Origin: Lachnoclostridium sp. UBA1175
GTDB taxonomy: Bacteria > Bacillota > Clostridia > Lachnospirales > Lachnospiraceae
Direction: 5' to 3'
Assembly: GCA_002311665.1 (NCBI GenBank)
Contig: DBYX01000016.1
Coordinates: 1-45,222 of the forward strand
Length of the DNA: 45,222 nucleotides
How positions within the stretch are numbered: the stretch's first letter is position 1; every line of letters starts with the position of its first letter. Shown here piece by piece: positions 25,301-32,941 of this stretch. The position numbers and the translations under genes are program-made. The notes beneath the pieces are model-generated. The model saw only the letters and a list, made by a program, of their open reading frames with translations, was not told where the DNA came from and ran no database searches.

Positions 25301-26709
25301 ATCGTGTTGCGCTGTCCCAATTTCTTTTCATTGGTAAGCTCTCCTGCAAGCAGGTTCACGGTTGCCGCAGCACGGCTGAAGCCTGTCATCCATAGTTTAA
25401 CTCTGCCCTCGAATTTATTACCGTATTTAGTTATATACCATTCAAGGAAATTCCTTGCCACATCTTTCGCAGATGTAAATCCCTCATGGTTGCCCGCTAG
25501 GCCAACCTTGAAGTTACCTGCCCACTCGTTATGATACCCTGCTCCTCTTGTCGCCAACGCAATCAGTGTGAACTGTCCGTCAGCATTGGATATTGTCTTG
25601 TGTGCGACGATCACGCCCATCGTATCAACATTGGGATCATTGTAAAAATCTGGGTTTGCCTCAATATCCTCAAACCCGATCACACTGAGCAAATCATACG
25701 CATTTTGAAACTGAAGCATATCAGTAATTCCCTGCGCTTTAAAAGCAGACATAGCCAGACACATCGACATCGTCGCAAGGCTGGGATTATACACGGAAGC
25801 ACCTTTCTCAAAATAGTCATCCTGGAAATAATACTTGGTCCTGTAGTCGGCCATTCCGTTTATAGATGCGTAATCGCTCTCCCCGGCAGTTCCCGCAACG
25901 ATCTCCTGCGTCATCTGACCGAACGTGAACGTAAACTCTTCAATGTCATAAACCGGATAATAGCAATTCTCGCTCGCAATGTCCCTGAGAACATTCTGGA
26001 ACAACTGCGCCACCGGCCGCACAGCCTCAGGGCACTCGTTCATCATTTTCGTAATACCGATGCTGTAAATCTTCGTGCCTGTTCGCTTGATCGATTCAGC
26101 ATACTCATATGCTTTGTTGGAGTACGCATAAATGTAGATTCCGGAATCGGAGTTTCTCCAGTTTCCGCCGACGGAACTTCCGCTCCAATGGCCTGTAGGA
26201 TTGTATTCCCCGCTGTTAACCATTCCCGAAGAAACCAGGATCAGCGATTTCACGGATGCGACATCCGCAACACTGTCAAGTTTTTCCTTCGCAGTTTTCA
26301 GTGCCTCGCTCATATTTTTCGAGCCGCCATCCTGCCACATATTCTGAATCGAGGACTTCAGCAAAGCGTAGTCGTTCGTGAACTCACATACCGTGGTCGC
26401 ATAACTGCCGTATGAGATGATTGATACATATACATCATCAATACTGTTCTCCAGCGTTTCCGCAAACTTCAGTGCGGATTCTTTCACCTCAGCAACCGGT
26501 GAACTCGCGGTAAACAGTATCTGTGTCTTGGTACTGTCATAAAAGTCGGAGTATCCCGATGTATCCAGCACCATCACGATATGGCGCTTTACACCTGCCG
26601 CCTTCGCCTGCTTAGGTCCGATTGTCGAAAGCAACAAAGCCATACAGATAAACACTGCCGCTACGCGCTTTCCGATGTCGACAACCAAGTGTCGAATCGT
26701 TCTTTTCAT
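22306..26709 (-). CDS. Giant secreted protein A: degenerate VWA, lipase-like alpha/beta hydrolase, repeats, two CBM2
   Basis: The 1467-residue protein has a signal peptide (1-38), a von Willebrand A-like domain (about 41-250) and a class-3-lipase-like alpha/beta hydrolase region (about 300-880). Two InlB-B-type bacterial repeats (about 1036-1105 and 1117-1196), a (PTDDPTK)n linker (1203-1236) and two family 2 carbohydrate-binding modules (about 1248-1345 and 1369-1467) follow. The hydrolase nucleophile is S445 in GFSRA. D512 (NPNDFVP) and H862 (AHYPELCLSW) are plausible triad partners. The VWA metal site is degenerate (DTSGY at 49-53). CBM2 usually binds cellulose or xylan, so this probably de-esterifies or attacks plant-fibre material, or tethers cells to it. 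The ATG at 26709 follows AGGAGG. It is a paralogue of the next gene. Confidence 0.85.
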   Translation of the reverse strand: MKRTIRHLVVDIGKRVAAVFICMALLLSTIGPKQAKAAGVKRHIVMVLDTSGYSDFYDSTKTQILFTASSPVAEVKESALKFAETLENSIDDVYVSIISYGSYATTVCEFTNDYALLKSSIQNMWQDGGSKNMSEALKTAKEKLDSVADVASVKSLILVSSGMVNSGEYNPTGHWSGSSVGGNWRNSDSGIYIYAYSNKAYEYAESIKRTGTKIYSIGITKMMNECPEAVRPVAQLFQNVLRDIASENCYYPVYDIEEFTFTFGQMTQEIVAGTAGESDYASINGMADYRTKYYFQDDYFEKGASVYNPSLATMSMCLAMSAFKAQGITDMLQFQNAYDLLSVIGFEDIEANPDFYNDPNVDTMGVIVAHKTISNADGQFTLIALATRGAGYHNEWAGNFKVGLAGNHEGFTSAKDVARNFLEWYITKYGNKFEGRVKLWMTGFSRAAATVNLLAGELTNEKKLGQRNTITFGKEDLYAYCFEPPRGLNSSLCLPTVALQYTNIHNILNPNDFVPKVAMEDWGFIRYGVNEPVIPDMRRDANYNKKAAKMMSYYSAIGGKVINDSFARLSEYENQLDAVFERIVAKAKEGYRIYSPNIDAETFEYMWSANYESTFRTNLAYDYYWGKTSSTTMGVTVDFRKVDGYGMFPTAYDFIAGLYEMRRIATAYNAGTAGYHLTDTISKIDLYYQKNYNGNLQTVKGVMSYAGNDYTVNFSKTQAEDLTDVLKIVTDALGSRDSYYYLVQNGLSAVLKEVFREGGQFDDLDFKSFPWIGTVLVYANAVNLVAGGYIVPSADRLYDYVLSYLEKNGVYINKLLTPTEVEVFKMGVLMLAQGIADALGTQEGTDKFLSVFNRAASIPMAHYPELCLSWLKSMDSNYSASNKKEYSPTKSRIIYINCPVDVVAKASDGMTVAKFTDDFVKSDESAVLCGVNADGAKLMYLPTNEEYTVSITAREDCTMSFSVNEKDADEKCDYIENYYDLPMKKGETITVSLPQEFFTDEEGNATFVEGDNVLKSKNRTVEADVILRGEDAKAARYTITVENGNAAGGTCTGGGEYVLGNYAMVSAAEYEDCAFLGWYEGDELVSTEREYRFSVTGDRVLSAHFEGESAYGRNGIFRATISAGENGYVASGDDYGTEIAVNALDGYAFEVTAAPKPGYEFDGWEVDGNCTIADAAASTTEITLIDSDVTLIAKFKKYTGEGPTDPTDDPTKPTDDPTKPTDDPTKPTDDPTKPTETTETGNEEIVAINGVNVSYRTDSTWTGGYNGSITITNNSGRDINDWKMVFDMNGSIAGFWNAEIVKNENGRYFVKNVGWNGKLAKGQSITIGFTAVGNSVVAPANFRVYEKTVQSTGAGTGTGEGESTGTGATCSVEFKTTATWNGGCNGELVITNTSGTALKNWQVTFTCTGQVNSVWNGRIVSRNGQTYVVGDDGSHPTIAPGATVRIGMNLNANGSGAYPKGFTVSGK
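23004..23102 (-). repeat. Tandem 21-bp repeats encoding the Pro-Thr linker
   Basis: Four near-identical 21-bp units encode (P-T-D-D-P-T-K) repeats between the InlB-like repeats and the first CBM2. The paralogue has a shorter, differently spelled linker, so the unit number has changed since duplication. Confidence 0.8.
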
Positions 26710-26884
26710 TCTTTACACCCTCCTGTAAATATGTTATTAACACCGTGAGTTCCGGGTCCATAATGCCCCCAAGGCCCGAACTCGTGCGTCTACTAGTATA
26801 ACATTTAAAAGTTTCCAGCAGCAGAACATAACATATTATTTTTATAAAGAATCTGTAAATTATTTGTAAATGCACTGCTGCTAT

Positions 26885-26939
26885 CTCGCTTTTTCGTAGG
26901 TTGTTATATAAAAATTATACGAACCGTAGAAAAAGCGAG
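26885..26939. repeat. Inverted 11-mer overlapping a terminator
   Basis: CTCGCTTTTTC (26885-26895) is the exact complement of GAAAAAGCGAG (26929-26939), which is also the descending arm and T-tract of the protein B terminator. An alternative longer hairpin could therefore compete with the terminator. Confidence 0.5.
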
Positions 26940-26961
26940 CCGCCGGAGACCGGCGACTCGC
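26929..26961 (-). terminator. Terminator of giant protein B gene
   Basis: GCGAG-CCGCCGG-aga-CCGGCG-a-CTCGC (26935-26961) is a long GC stem followed on minus by TTTTTC. Confidence 0.85.
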
Positions 26962-27009
26962 TTCGTGTTACTAATCAATTCACTTTTATGTCATCGGAAA
27001 ATGATCAAC

Positions 27010-30000
27010 CTATTTTCCGGAGACCGTGAAGTCCTTCGGGTAAGCACCGGAGCCGTTCGCATTGAGGTTCATACCGATGCGGATCGTCGCGCCGGGCGCG
27101 ATCGTCGAATGACTACCGTCATCGCCGACAACATACGTCTGACCGTTTCTCGACACGATCCGTCCGTTCCACACGCTGTTCACCTGACCGGTGCAAGTGA
27201 AGGTAACTTGCCAATTCTTCAGTGCAATGCCGGAAGTGTTGGTGATAACAAGCTCACCGTTGCATCCGCCGTTCCAGGTAGCCGTCGTCTTGAACTCCAC
27301 ATTGGCGGTCGCGACAGGGTCCGTGCCGGTATTGACGGGCTGCGCCGTCTTCTCGTACACGCGGAAGTTCGTAGGTGCTACAACCGAGTTACCGACAGCC
27401 GTGAAGCCGATCGTGATTGACTGGCCCTTGGACAGTTTGCCGTTCCAACCGCTGTTCGTGATGAAGTACTGACCGTTCTCATTCTTGGTGATCACGGCAT
27501 TCCAGAAGCCCGCGATCGTACAGTTCATATCGAACACCATCTTCCAATCGTTGATGTCGCGACCGGAGTTGTTGGTGATAGTGATGCTTCCGTTGTAACC
27601 GCCCGTCCAGGTCGAATCCGTTCTGTAGGAAACATTGACGCCGTTGATCGGAACGATCTCATCATCGCCGGTCTCCGTCGGTCCGGTAGGACCCGTCGGA
27701 TCATCAATCGGATCAGTCGGACCGGTAGGTCCTTCCTCAGTGTACTCCTTGAATTTGGCGATCACAGTGACATCCTCATCGATGAGCGTGATTTCAATGG
27801 TCTGCGCGTCAGTGTCGGAAACGAGGCAATTGCCGTCAACTTCCCAACCGTCAAACTCATAACCGGGCTTCGGAGCTGCGGTCACCTCAAACGCATAACC
27901 GTCCAGAGCACTTACCGTGATCTCTTCGCCGAAGTTATCGTCTGAAACAACATATCCGTTCTCTCCTGCACTGATCGTCGCCTGGAAGACACCATTCTGT
28001 CCGTAAACTGTTTCGCCCTCGAAATGAGCGCTCAACAGACGATCACCAGTAACACAGAACCGATATTCACGCTCCGTAGAGACAAGATTGTCGCCCTCGT
28101 ACCAGCCGAGGAACGTACAGTCTTCGTACTCGGCAGCGCTTACCTTCGCGTAATTTCCGAGAACATACTCTCCGCCGCCGGTGCATACGCCACCAGCTTC
28201 ATTGCTGTTTTCAACCGTAACCGTGTAACGAGCCGCCTTTGCATCGTCGCCACGAAGGATAATATCCGCGTCAACTGTTCCGTTCTTTGATTTCAGTACA
28301 TTTTCGCCTTCGATGATTGCCACGTTACCTTCTTCGTCAACGAAGAATTCCTGCGGAAGAGTAACTGTGACTGTCTCGCCCTTCTTCATCGGGATGTTGT
28401 AATAGTTCTCAATGTAGTCGCACACCTCATCGGCATCCGTCTCATTGATTGAGAAGCTCATTGTACAGTCTTCTCTTGCAGTGATCGTAACCGTATATGC
28501 CTCGTTCGTCGGGAGATACATCCGTTTCGCTCCATCGGTAGTAATCCCACACAGTGCATATCCCTCTGTCTCCTGCGAAATATCATCCTGAAGCGTAGCG
28601 ACGATCACTCCGTCGCTATCCACAGCCACAACATCAACCGGGCAGTTGATGTGGATAATTCTGGCTCTGTCAGGTGAATACACCTTTGTATTCCCTACAC
28701 CGTAATTGCTATCCTGACTCATAAGCCACGAAAAACACAATTCTGGATAGTGACCCATTATAATATACTCGTACTGATAGATCAAAGAGAGAATCTGATC
28801 CGTTCCTTCCTGTGTTCCAACAATATCCGCAATTGCCTGTGCAACTACGCCTACTCCTTGTTTAAAGTCTTGACGTTCATTTGGTACAAGCATTTCATCT
28901 AGATCAATACCCTTTTCATCTTTCAAATACTCAAGAAGGCTATCATATATGTCATCAGCATCTGCGGTTATATTGCCTGATTTTGTAAGATGAATACCTG
29001 CAACAATAAGATTCCAAAGTCCGCTAGCATCAATTAAATCAAGCTCTATCCCTTCCAATTGACCACCACTTCTATATGACTCTCGAAGCACAGCAGTCAA
29101 ACCGGGTTGTATTTTATTGAAATAATAGTTTCTACCTCCAAGCCTGTATGTTACTTTAGATAGTACACTCGATAACGTCGCTCCTAACGTAGATGAATAA
29201 TCTGGTGTATAGTATGCTTCTTCGAACCCGTGCGGAATTTTATCTTTGACGAAATTCCACAACCCCTTAACCGTTTGAAGATTATATTCATATTCCTTTA
29301 TTTGAAATAAATCAATTTTCGAGATACTATCTGTCATATAATAATAATAAGTGTTAACCCACGGATAACGTGCAATTCGCCGCATCTCATTCAGGCCTCT
29401 CAAGAAATAATAAGCATTTGAGAAGATGCCATATCCACTAACCTTCCTGAAATCCACTCTGATATCGCCCACTTTTGCTGTTGTCTTTCCTCCATAATAG
29501 GCATTTTGAAGCGTTAAGCGATATCCGCTTTCAAGTTTGGCCCAATCGGCATTAATGGTATCCAATATGTTAGCCGGTGCTCTTCTTAGCCCTGACATTC
29601 GTTGGATCAGGTATTGAATTTCTGCTTTTGCAACAATCTTCTCAAAAACAGCAGCCTCTTGATCTTCATATTCAGACAATTTAATGTAAGTGTTTTCAAT
29701 ATCTTCTCCACCAATCTTACTATAATAGGACATCATCTTGGCAACTGCTGTATTATAGTAACTCGCATCCTTTCTCGCATCCGGGATGACTTTTTCATCA
29801 ATACCATACCTTATAAACCCCCAATCTTCCATCGCAACCATCGTAACAAAGTCATTCGGATTCACGATATTGTGAATATTGGTATATTTCTGCGCCTGGC
29901 TCCAAGTGCACACCGAAGTGCTGAGGCCTCTCGGCGGTTCAAAGCAGTACGCATATATATCTTCCTTGTCAAAATGGATCGTATTAGTCAACCCAATGTT

Positions 30001-31380
30001 CTTTACGTCAGTAAGTTCTCCTGCAAGAAGGTTCACTGTCGCAGCAGCACGGCTATACCCCGTCAGCCACAGTTTGACTTTGTTCTTGAACTTGTCCCCG
30101 TATGTTCTTACGTACCACTCAAGAGCGCTCTTAGCAACATTTTTAGCATTTGTAAATCCTTGATGGTTACCCTGCACGCCAACCCTAAAGTTACCAGCCC
30201 ATTCATCGCCATAACCCATTCCTCTAGTTGCAAGTGCAATCAAGGTGTATTCGCCATCGTCGGTCACAATATCCTTGTGACCGATGATCACACCCATCGT
30301 GTCGATATTAGGCGTGCTCTTAAAATCGGCGTTTGCCTCAATGTCTTTAAATCCGATCTCATCGAGCAGTTCATACGCATTCTGATACTGAAGACTTCCG
30401 CTCACCTGCGATTTGAATGCTGCCAACGCAAGACACATCGACATAGTTGCAAGGCTTGCATTGTACTTGGACGCGCCCTCATCAAAATAGTCTTCCTGAA
30501 AAAAATACTTAGCAGTATAGTCGCCCCCATTTTGAGAGGCATATCTGAATACCCCCTTAGTGCCCGTCACGATATCCTGGGTCATTTGACCGAACACAAA
30601 CTCAAAATTGTCAATGTTATACACCGGATAATAGCAGCCTTCACTTGAAAGATCGCGAAGTACATTCTGGAACAACTGAGCCGGCGCCTGTACGGATTCC
30701 GGGCAGTTTTCCATCATCTGCATAATACCGATGCCGTATATCTTTACTCCGGAAGCTTTGAGAGCTTCCGCACGCTCATAGGAGACATTCGAATATGCAA
30801 CATAACGGATCCCCGACGTAAGATTATACCAATTTCCTCCGATATCACTTGTCGACCAATGACCGGAGTAATTATACTCACCTTCATCGTCCATACCCGG
30901 AGAAACCAAAATAAGCGATTTGGTTGAGTCGATGTCCATCACGGTGTCAAACTGACTCTGTGCATATGCTAATCCATCCCCCAGGTTCTTTCTTCCGCCA
31001 ATCTGCCATAGATTTTGAATCGAGGTCTTAAGCTCCGAATAATTGTTTGTGAAATCGCACACCAAATGGGCAGAATTGCCATACGAGATAATTGAAACAT
31101 ACACATCATCACCACTTGTCTGCAGCGAATCTGCAAACTTCAAGGCTGCTGCCTTCACTTCCTCAATTGGTGAAGACGCGGAATACAGTACCTCGGTAAG
31201 ATCGCTGTTGTAAAAATCTGATCTTCCCGATGCGTCAAGTACCAGCACGATATGGCGTTTCTCTCCCGCCGCCTTTGCCTGCCAAGGTCCGATTGCCGAA
31301 AGCACCATAGCAAGGCAGATAAACGCCGCCGCTATGCGCTTTCCGGTGTCGACAACCAAGTGTCGAATCGTTCTTTTCAT
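27010..31380 (-). CDS. Giant secreted protein B: paralogue with degenerate VWA, lipase-like hydrolase, repeats, two CBM2
   Basis: The 1456-residue protein is the tandem paralogue of protein A and has the same order: signal peptide (1-38), VWA-like domain (about 41-250), alpha/beta hydrolase region (about 300-895), two InlB-B-type repeats, a shorter Pro-Thr linker and two CBM2 modules at the C-terminus. The nucleophile is S443 in GYSRA; D510 (NPNDFV) and H877 (GHYPELCFSW) complete a plausible triad. The VWA MIDAS is again broken (DASGR at 49-53). The central hydrolase insert (about 590-830) has diverged most from protein A, while the CBM2 region is nearly identical. The ATG at 31380 follows AGGAGG; a longer reading to 31488 is rejected because the promoter lies inside it. 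Confidence 0.85.
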   Translation of the reverse strand: MKRTIRHLVVDTGKRIAAAFICLAMVLSAIGPWQAKAAGEKRHIVLVLDASGRSDFYNSDLTEVLYSASSPIEEVKAAALKFADSLQTSGDDVYVSIISYGNSAHLVCDFTNNYSELKTSIQNLWQIGGRKNLGDGLAYAQSQFDTVMDIDSTKSLILVSPGMDDEGEYNYSGHWSTSDIGGNWYNLTSGIRYVAYSNVSYERAEALKASGVKIYGIGIMQMMENCPESVQAPAQLFQNVLRDLSSEGCYYPVYNIDNFEFVFGQMTQDIVTGTKGVFRYASQNGGDYTAKYFFQEDYFDEGASKYNASLATMSMCLALAAFKSQVSGSLQYQNAYELLDEIGFKDIEANADFKSTPNIDTMGVIIGHKDIVTDDGEYTLIALATRGMGYGDEWAGNFRVGVQGNHQGFTNAKNVAKSALEWYVRTYGDKFKNKVKLWLTGYSRAAATVNLLAGELTDVKNIGLTNTIHFDKEDIYAYCFEPPRGLSTSVCTWSQAQKYTNIHNIVNPNDFVTMVAMEDWGFIRYGIDEKVIPDARKDASYYNTAVAKMMSYYSKIGGEDIENTYIKLSEYEDQEAAVFEKIVAKAEIQYLIQRMSGLRRAPANILDTINADWAKLESGYRLTLQNAYYGGKTTAKVGDIRVDFRKVSGYGIFSNAYYFLRGLNEMRRIARYPWVNTYYYYMTDSISKIDLFQIKEYEYNLQTVKGLWNFVKDKIPHGFEEAYYTPDYSSTLGATLSSVLSKVTYRLGGRNYYFNKIQPGLTAVLRESYRSGGQLEGIELDLIDASGLWNLIVAGIHLTKSGNITADADDIYDSLLEYLKDEKGIDLDEMLVPNERQDFKQGVGVVAQAIADIVGTQEGTDQILSLIYQYEYIIMGHYPELCFSWLMSQDSNYGVGNTKVYSPDRARIIHINCPVDVVAVDSDGVIVATLQDDISQETEGYALCGITTDGAKRMYLPTNEAYTVTITAREDCTMSFSINETDADEVCDYIENYYNIPMKKGETVTVTLPQEFFVDEEGNVAIIEGENVLKSKNGTVDADIILRGDDAKAARYTVTVENSNEAGGVCTGGGEYVLGNYAKVSAAEYEDCTFLGWYEGDNLVSTEREYRFCVTGDRLLSAHFEGETVYGQNGVFQATISAGENGYVVSDDNFGEEITVSALDGYAFEVTAAPKPGYEFDGWEVDGNCLVSDTDAQTIEITLIDEDVTVIAKFKEYTEEGPTGPTDPIDDPTGPTGPTETGDDEIVPINGVNVSYRTDSTWTGGYNGSITITNNSGRDINDWKMVFDMNCTIAGFWNAVITKNENGQYFITNSGWNGKLSKGQSITIGFTAVGNSVVAPTNFRVYEKTAQPVNTGTDPVATANVEFKTTATWNGGCNGELVITNTSGIALKNWQVTFTCTGQVNSVWNGRIVSRNGQTYVVGDDGSHSTIAPGATIRIGMNLNANGSGAYPKDFTVSGK

Positions 31381-31476
31381 GTGTTTCACCCTCCTAAATA
31401 GTTTTACTAATAACGCCCAAGTGCTTTCAACCACGACATACGATGCCAACGCCATGGTTCGAAGCGCTTGCGTTAT

Positions 31477-31505
31477 ATAGTAAAGCATTTAATGCGATTT
31501 TTCAA
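31477..31505 (-). promoter_or_regulatory. Promoter of giant protein B gene
   Basis: On minus, TTGAAA (31500-31505), a 17-base spacer and TACTAT (31477-31482). The leader of about 90 bases contains the palindrome AAGCGCTT. Confidence 0.75.
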
Positions 31506-31628
31506 GAGAATATAACGATTCATTATTGTTAATAATTCAATCAATTCCCCGCATTTTATATATTTACTCACATTTTCCGCTGTTTCATCGTAGATTATTA
31601 TATATTTCATTCGCTCACGGGACATATG

Positions 31629-31656
31629 AAAAGAGGGCAAACCTTCGCCTGCCCTC
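31629..31656 (-). terminator. Terminator of the xylanase/TIR transcript
   Basis: GAGGGCA (31633-31639) pairs with TGCCCTC (31650-31656) and is followed on minus by TTTT. Confidence 0.8.
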
Positions 31657-31720
31657 GTCATATCAACCGACAATTATCTCGCTTTCATCTCCGTCCCACA
31701 TATTGTGCCCGGAACCCTTC

Positions 31721-32884
31721 TTACCTCGCCGGATCCTCGGTCCCGCCTTCGCCGATCCATTTGGATGCGGCCTCGCGTGCAATGTGTCCCTCCTCCACGA
31801 GCGTCGTGATACAGTTGATGCAATAATTCCGGTTGTACCCCTCGACGCCGCTGGCAAGCGCCTTGCCGAACCAGTTCAGCACCTGATCGTAATCCTGCTC
31901 CACACCGTTGCCGTACCAGTACGCCTCCCCGAGCAGGAGCATACACGGTACCGACCCTGCCTCAGCGCCCTTAAGCGCATACCGGCATACCTTCTCGGGA
32001 TCCTTGGACGTCGAGTCCGAATCGTACTTATATGCCAGAAAAAAATACTCGTCGGCCGTCAGTTTCTCCCCGTTTCCGTCACTGTACGCCAGTTCGAGGT
32101 AGCTAAGCGCCTTCTCCTCGTTGACTCCGCTTTTCGCTTTGCCCTCCAGGCAGATCGTTCCGATCCGGTAGTACGCGTCCGTGCCTGTGTAACCGGCTTC
32201 CACCGCCTTCAGATAGCACGCGAGCGCGCTGTCGTAATCACCCGCGCGGTAACTCGCTTCGCCCCGCTCGAAGAACACGATGCTCTCGTTCGGCACCGGA
32301 GTGTTCGTCACGGTTTCATTGTCCGTCTTCCCGTTTTCGGAGCCGAACGGCTTGAGAATCAGCAGCACGACTGCCGCAATCGCAAGCACCGCTGCCGCCG
32401 CGACAAGAATGTACAGCCACGTTCTCCGGCTCTTCTGCGCCGGTTTCGCAGGCACTGTCCCGCGCTCCGTCCCGCTGAGGATCAGCTGCACGTACTTCCT
32501 CAGCTCCTCGATGTGGCTGTTCAGCGGCTCGGACACCGCATCCAGCCAGTGCACGCGCGTGAGATAGTACTCGAGCTCGTCGCTCATTTCCTGCTTTGTG
32601 AGTTTGAACGGTACGATCGTCTTCTCCGCATTGAAGGCCATCGCCACCTCATTCATCACCTGGCGTGAAGTGTTGGATTCATCGGTGAACAGAAGAACGA
32701 AAACCTTCGCGGCGTGGATTCCCTCCTTGATGGCCGCGACCCACTCCGTGCCCGGGATGATGTCCCGCGGCGCATACCAGCACCGGATCCCGTTCCGCTC
32801 GAAGTCGGCGACCACGGCATCCGCCACGCTTTTATTTTTCGACGAATAGCTTATAAAAACATCTGCTCTGGCTCTATCTTCCAC
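31721..32884 (-). CDS. TIR-domain membrane protein with SEL1/TPR-like repeats
   Basis: The 387-residue protein has an N-terminal TIR domain (about 7-135) with VFISYSSKNK (9-18), the WYAPRDIIPG loop (36-45) and a conserved Glu, E79, in SRQVMNEV, where NAD-cleaving TIRs keep their catalytic glutamate. One membrane helix follows (about 155-177), then a Thr/Pro spacer and about four SEL1/TPR-like helical repeats (about 205-375), predicted outside the cytoplasm. Bacterial TIRs can be NADases, defence effectors or scaffolds; the membrane plus repeat layout suggests sensing through the outer repeats. The start is GTG at 32884 with no adjacent ribosome site; an AAAGGA lies on the far side of a hairpin. 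It is the last gene after GH8 and GH10. Confidence 0.82.
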   Translation of the reverse strand: MEDRARADVFISYSSKNKSVADAVVADFERNGIRCWYAPRDIIPGTEWVAAIKEGIHAAKVFVLLFTDESNTSRQVMNEVAMAFNAEKTIVPFKLTKQEMSDELEYYLTRVHWLDAVSEPLNSHIEELRKYVQLILSGTERGTVPAKPAQKSRRTWLYILVAAAAVLAIAAVVLLILKPFGSENGKTDNETVTNTPVPNESIVFFERGEASYRAGDYDSALACYLKAVEAGYTGTDAYYRIGTICLEGKAKSGVNEEKALSYLELAYSDGNGEKLTADEYFFLAYKYDSDSTSKDPEKVCRYALKGAEAGSVPCMLLLGEAYWYGNGVEQDYDQVLNWFGKALASGVEGYNRNYCINCITTLVEEGHIAREAASKWIGEGGTEDPAR

Positions 32885-32893
32885 TGTTCCCGG

Positions 32894-32912
32894 AGCCCCG
32901 ACGCGCGGGGCT
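32894..32912 (-). promoter_or_regulatory. Hairpin in the TIR gene leader
   Basis: AGCCCCG-acgcg-CGGGGCT stands between AAAGGA and the GTG start of the TIR gene. No T-run follows on minus, so it is not an obvious terminator for GH10. If folded, it brings AAAGGA to about 11 bases from the start. Confidence 0.5.
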
Positions 32913-32941
32913 TTCCTTTCGCGTGTTCTTTCTTTTTTTGA

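Larger units (their letters stand above)
26710..27009. other. Intergenic region between the two giant genes
   Basis: It holds the upstream region of protein A (a TATACT -10-like box on minus near 26797-26802, with no convincing -35), an inverted pair CTCGCTTTTTC/GAAAAAGCGAG, the terminator of protein B (26935-26961) and a CGGAAAATG word (26995-27003). No gene was found. Confidence 0.6.
31381..31720. other. Intergenic region between TIR-SEL1 and giant protein B genes
   Basis: It contains the protein B promoter (31477-31505), a CATTTTCCG word (31571-31579) and the terminator of the TIR-SEL1 transcript (31629-31656). No gene was found. Confidence 0.6.

Noticed and set aside
31721..32884. TIR protein as part of a phage-defence system
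   Set aside because: No partner such as a Thoeris ThsA or other effector nearby, and its neighbours are xylan enzymes; treated as a signalling candidate instead.
32894..32920. Hairpin as a terminator for GH10
   Set aside because: On the minus strand no T-run follows the stem; it is more likely a leader element of the TIR gene.
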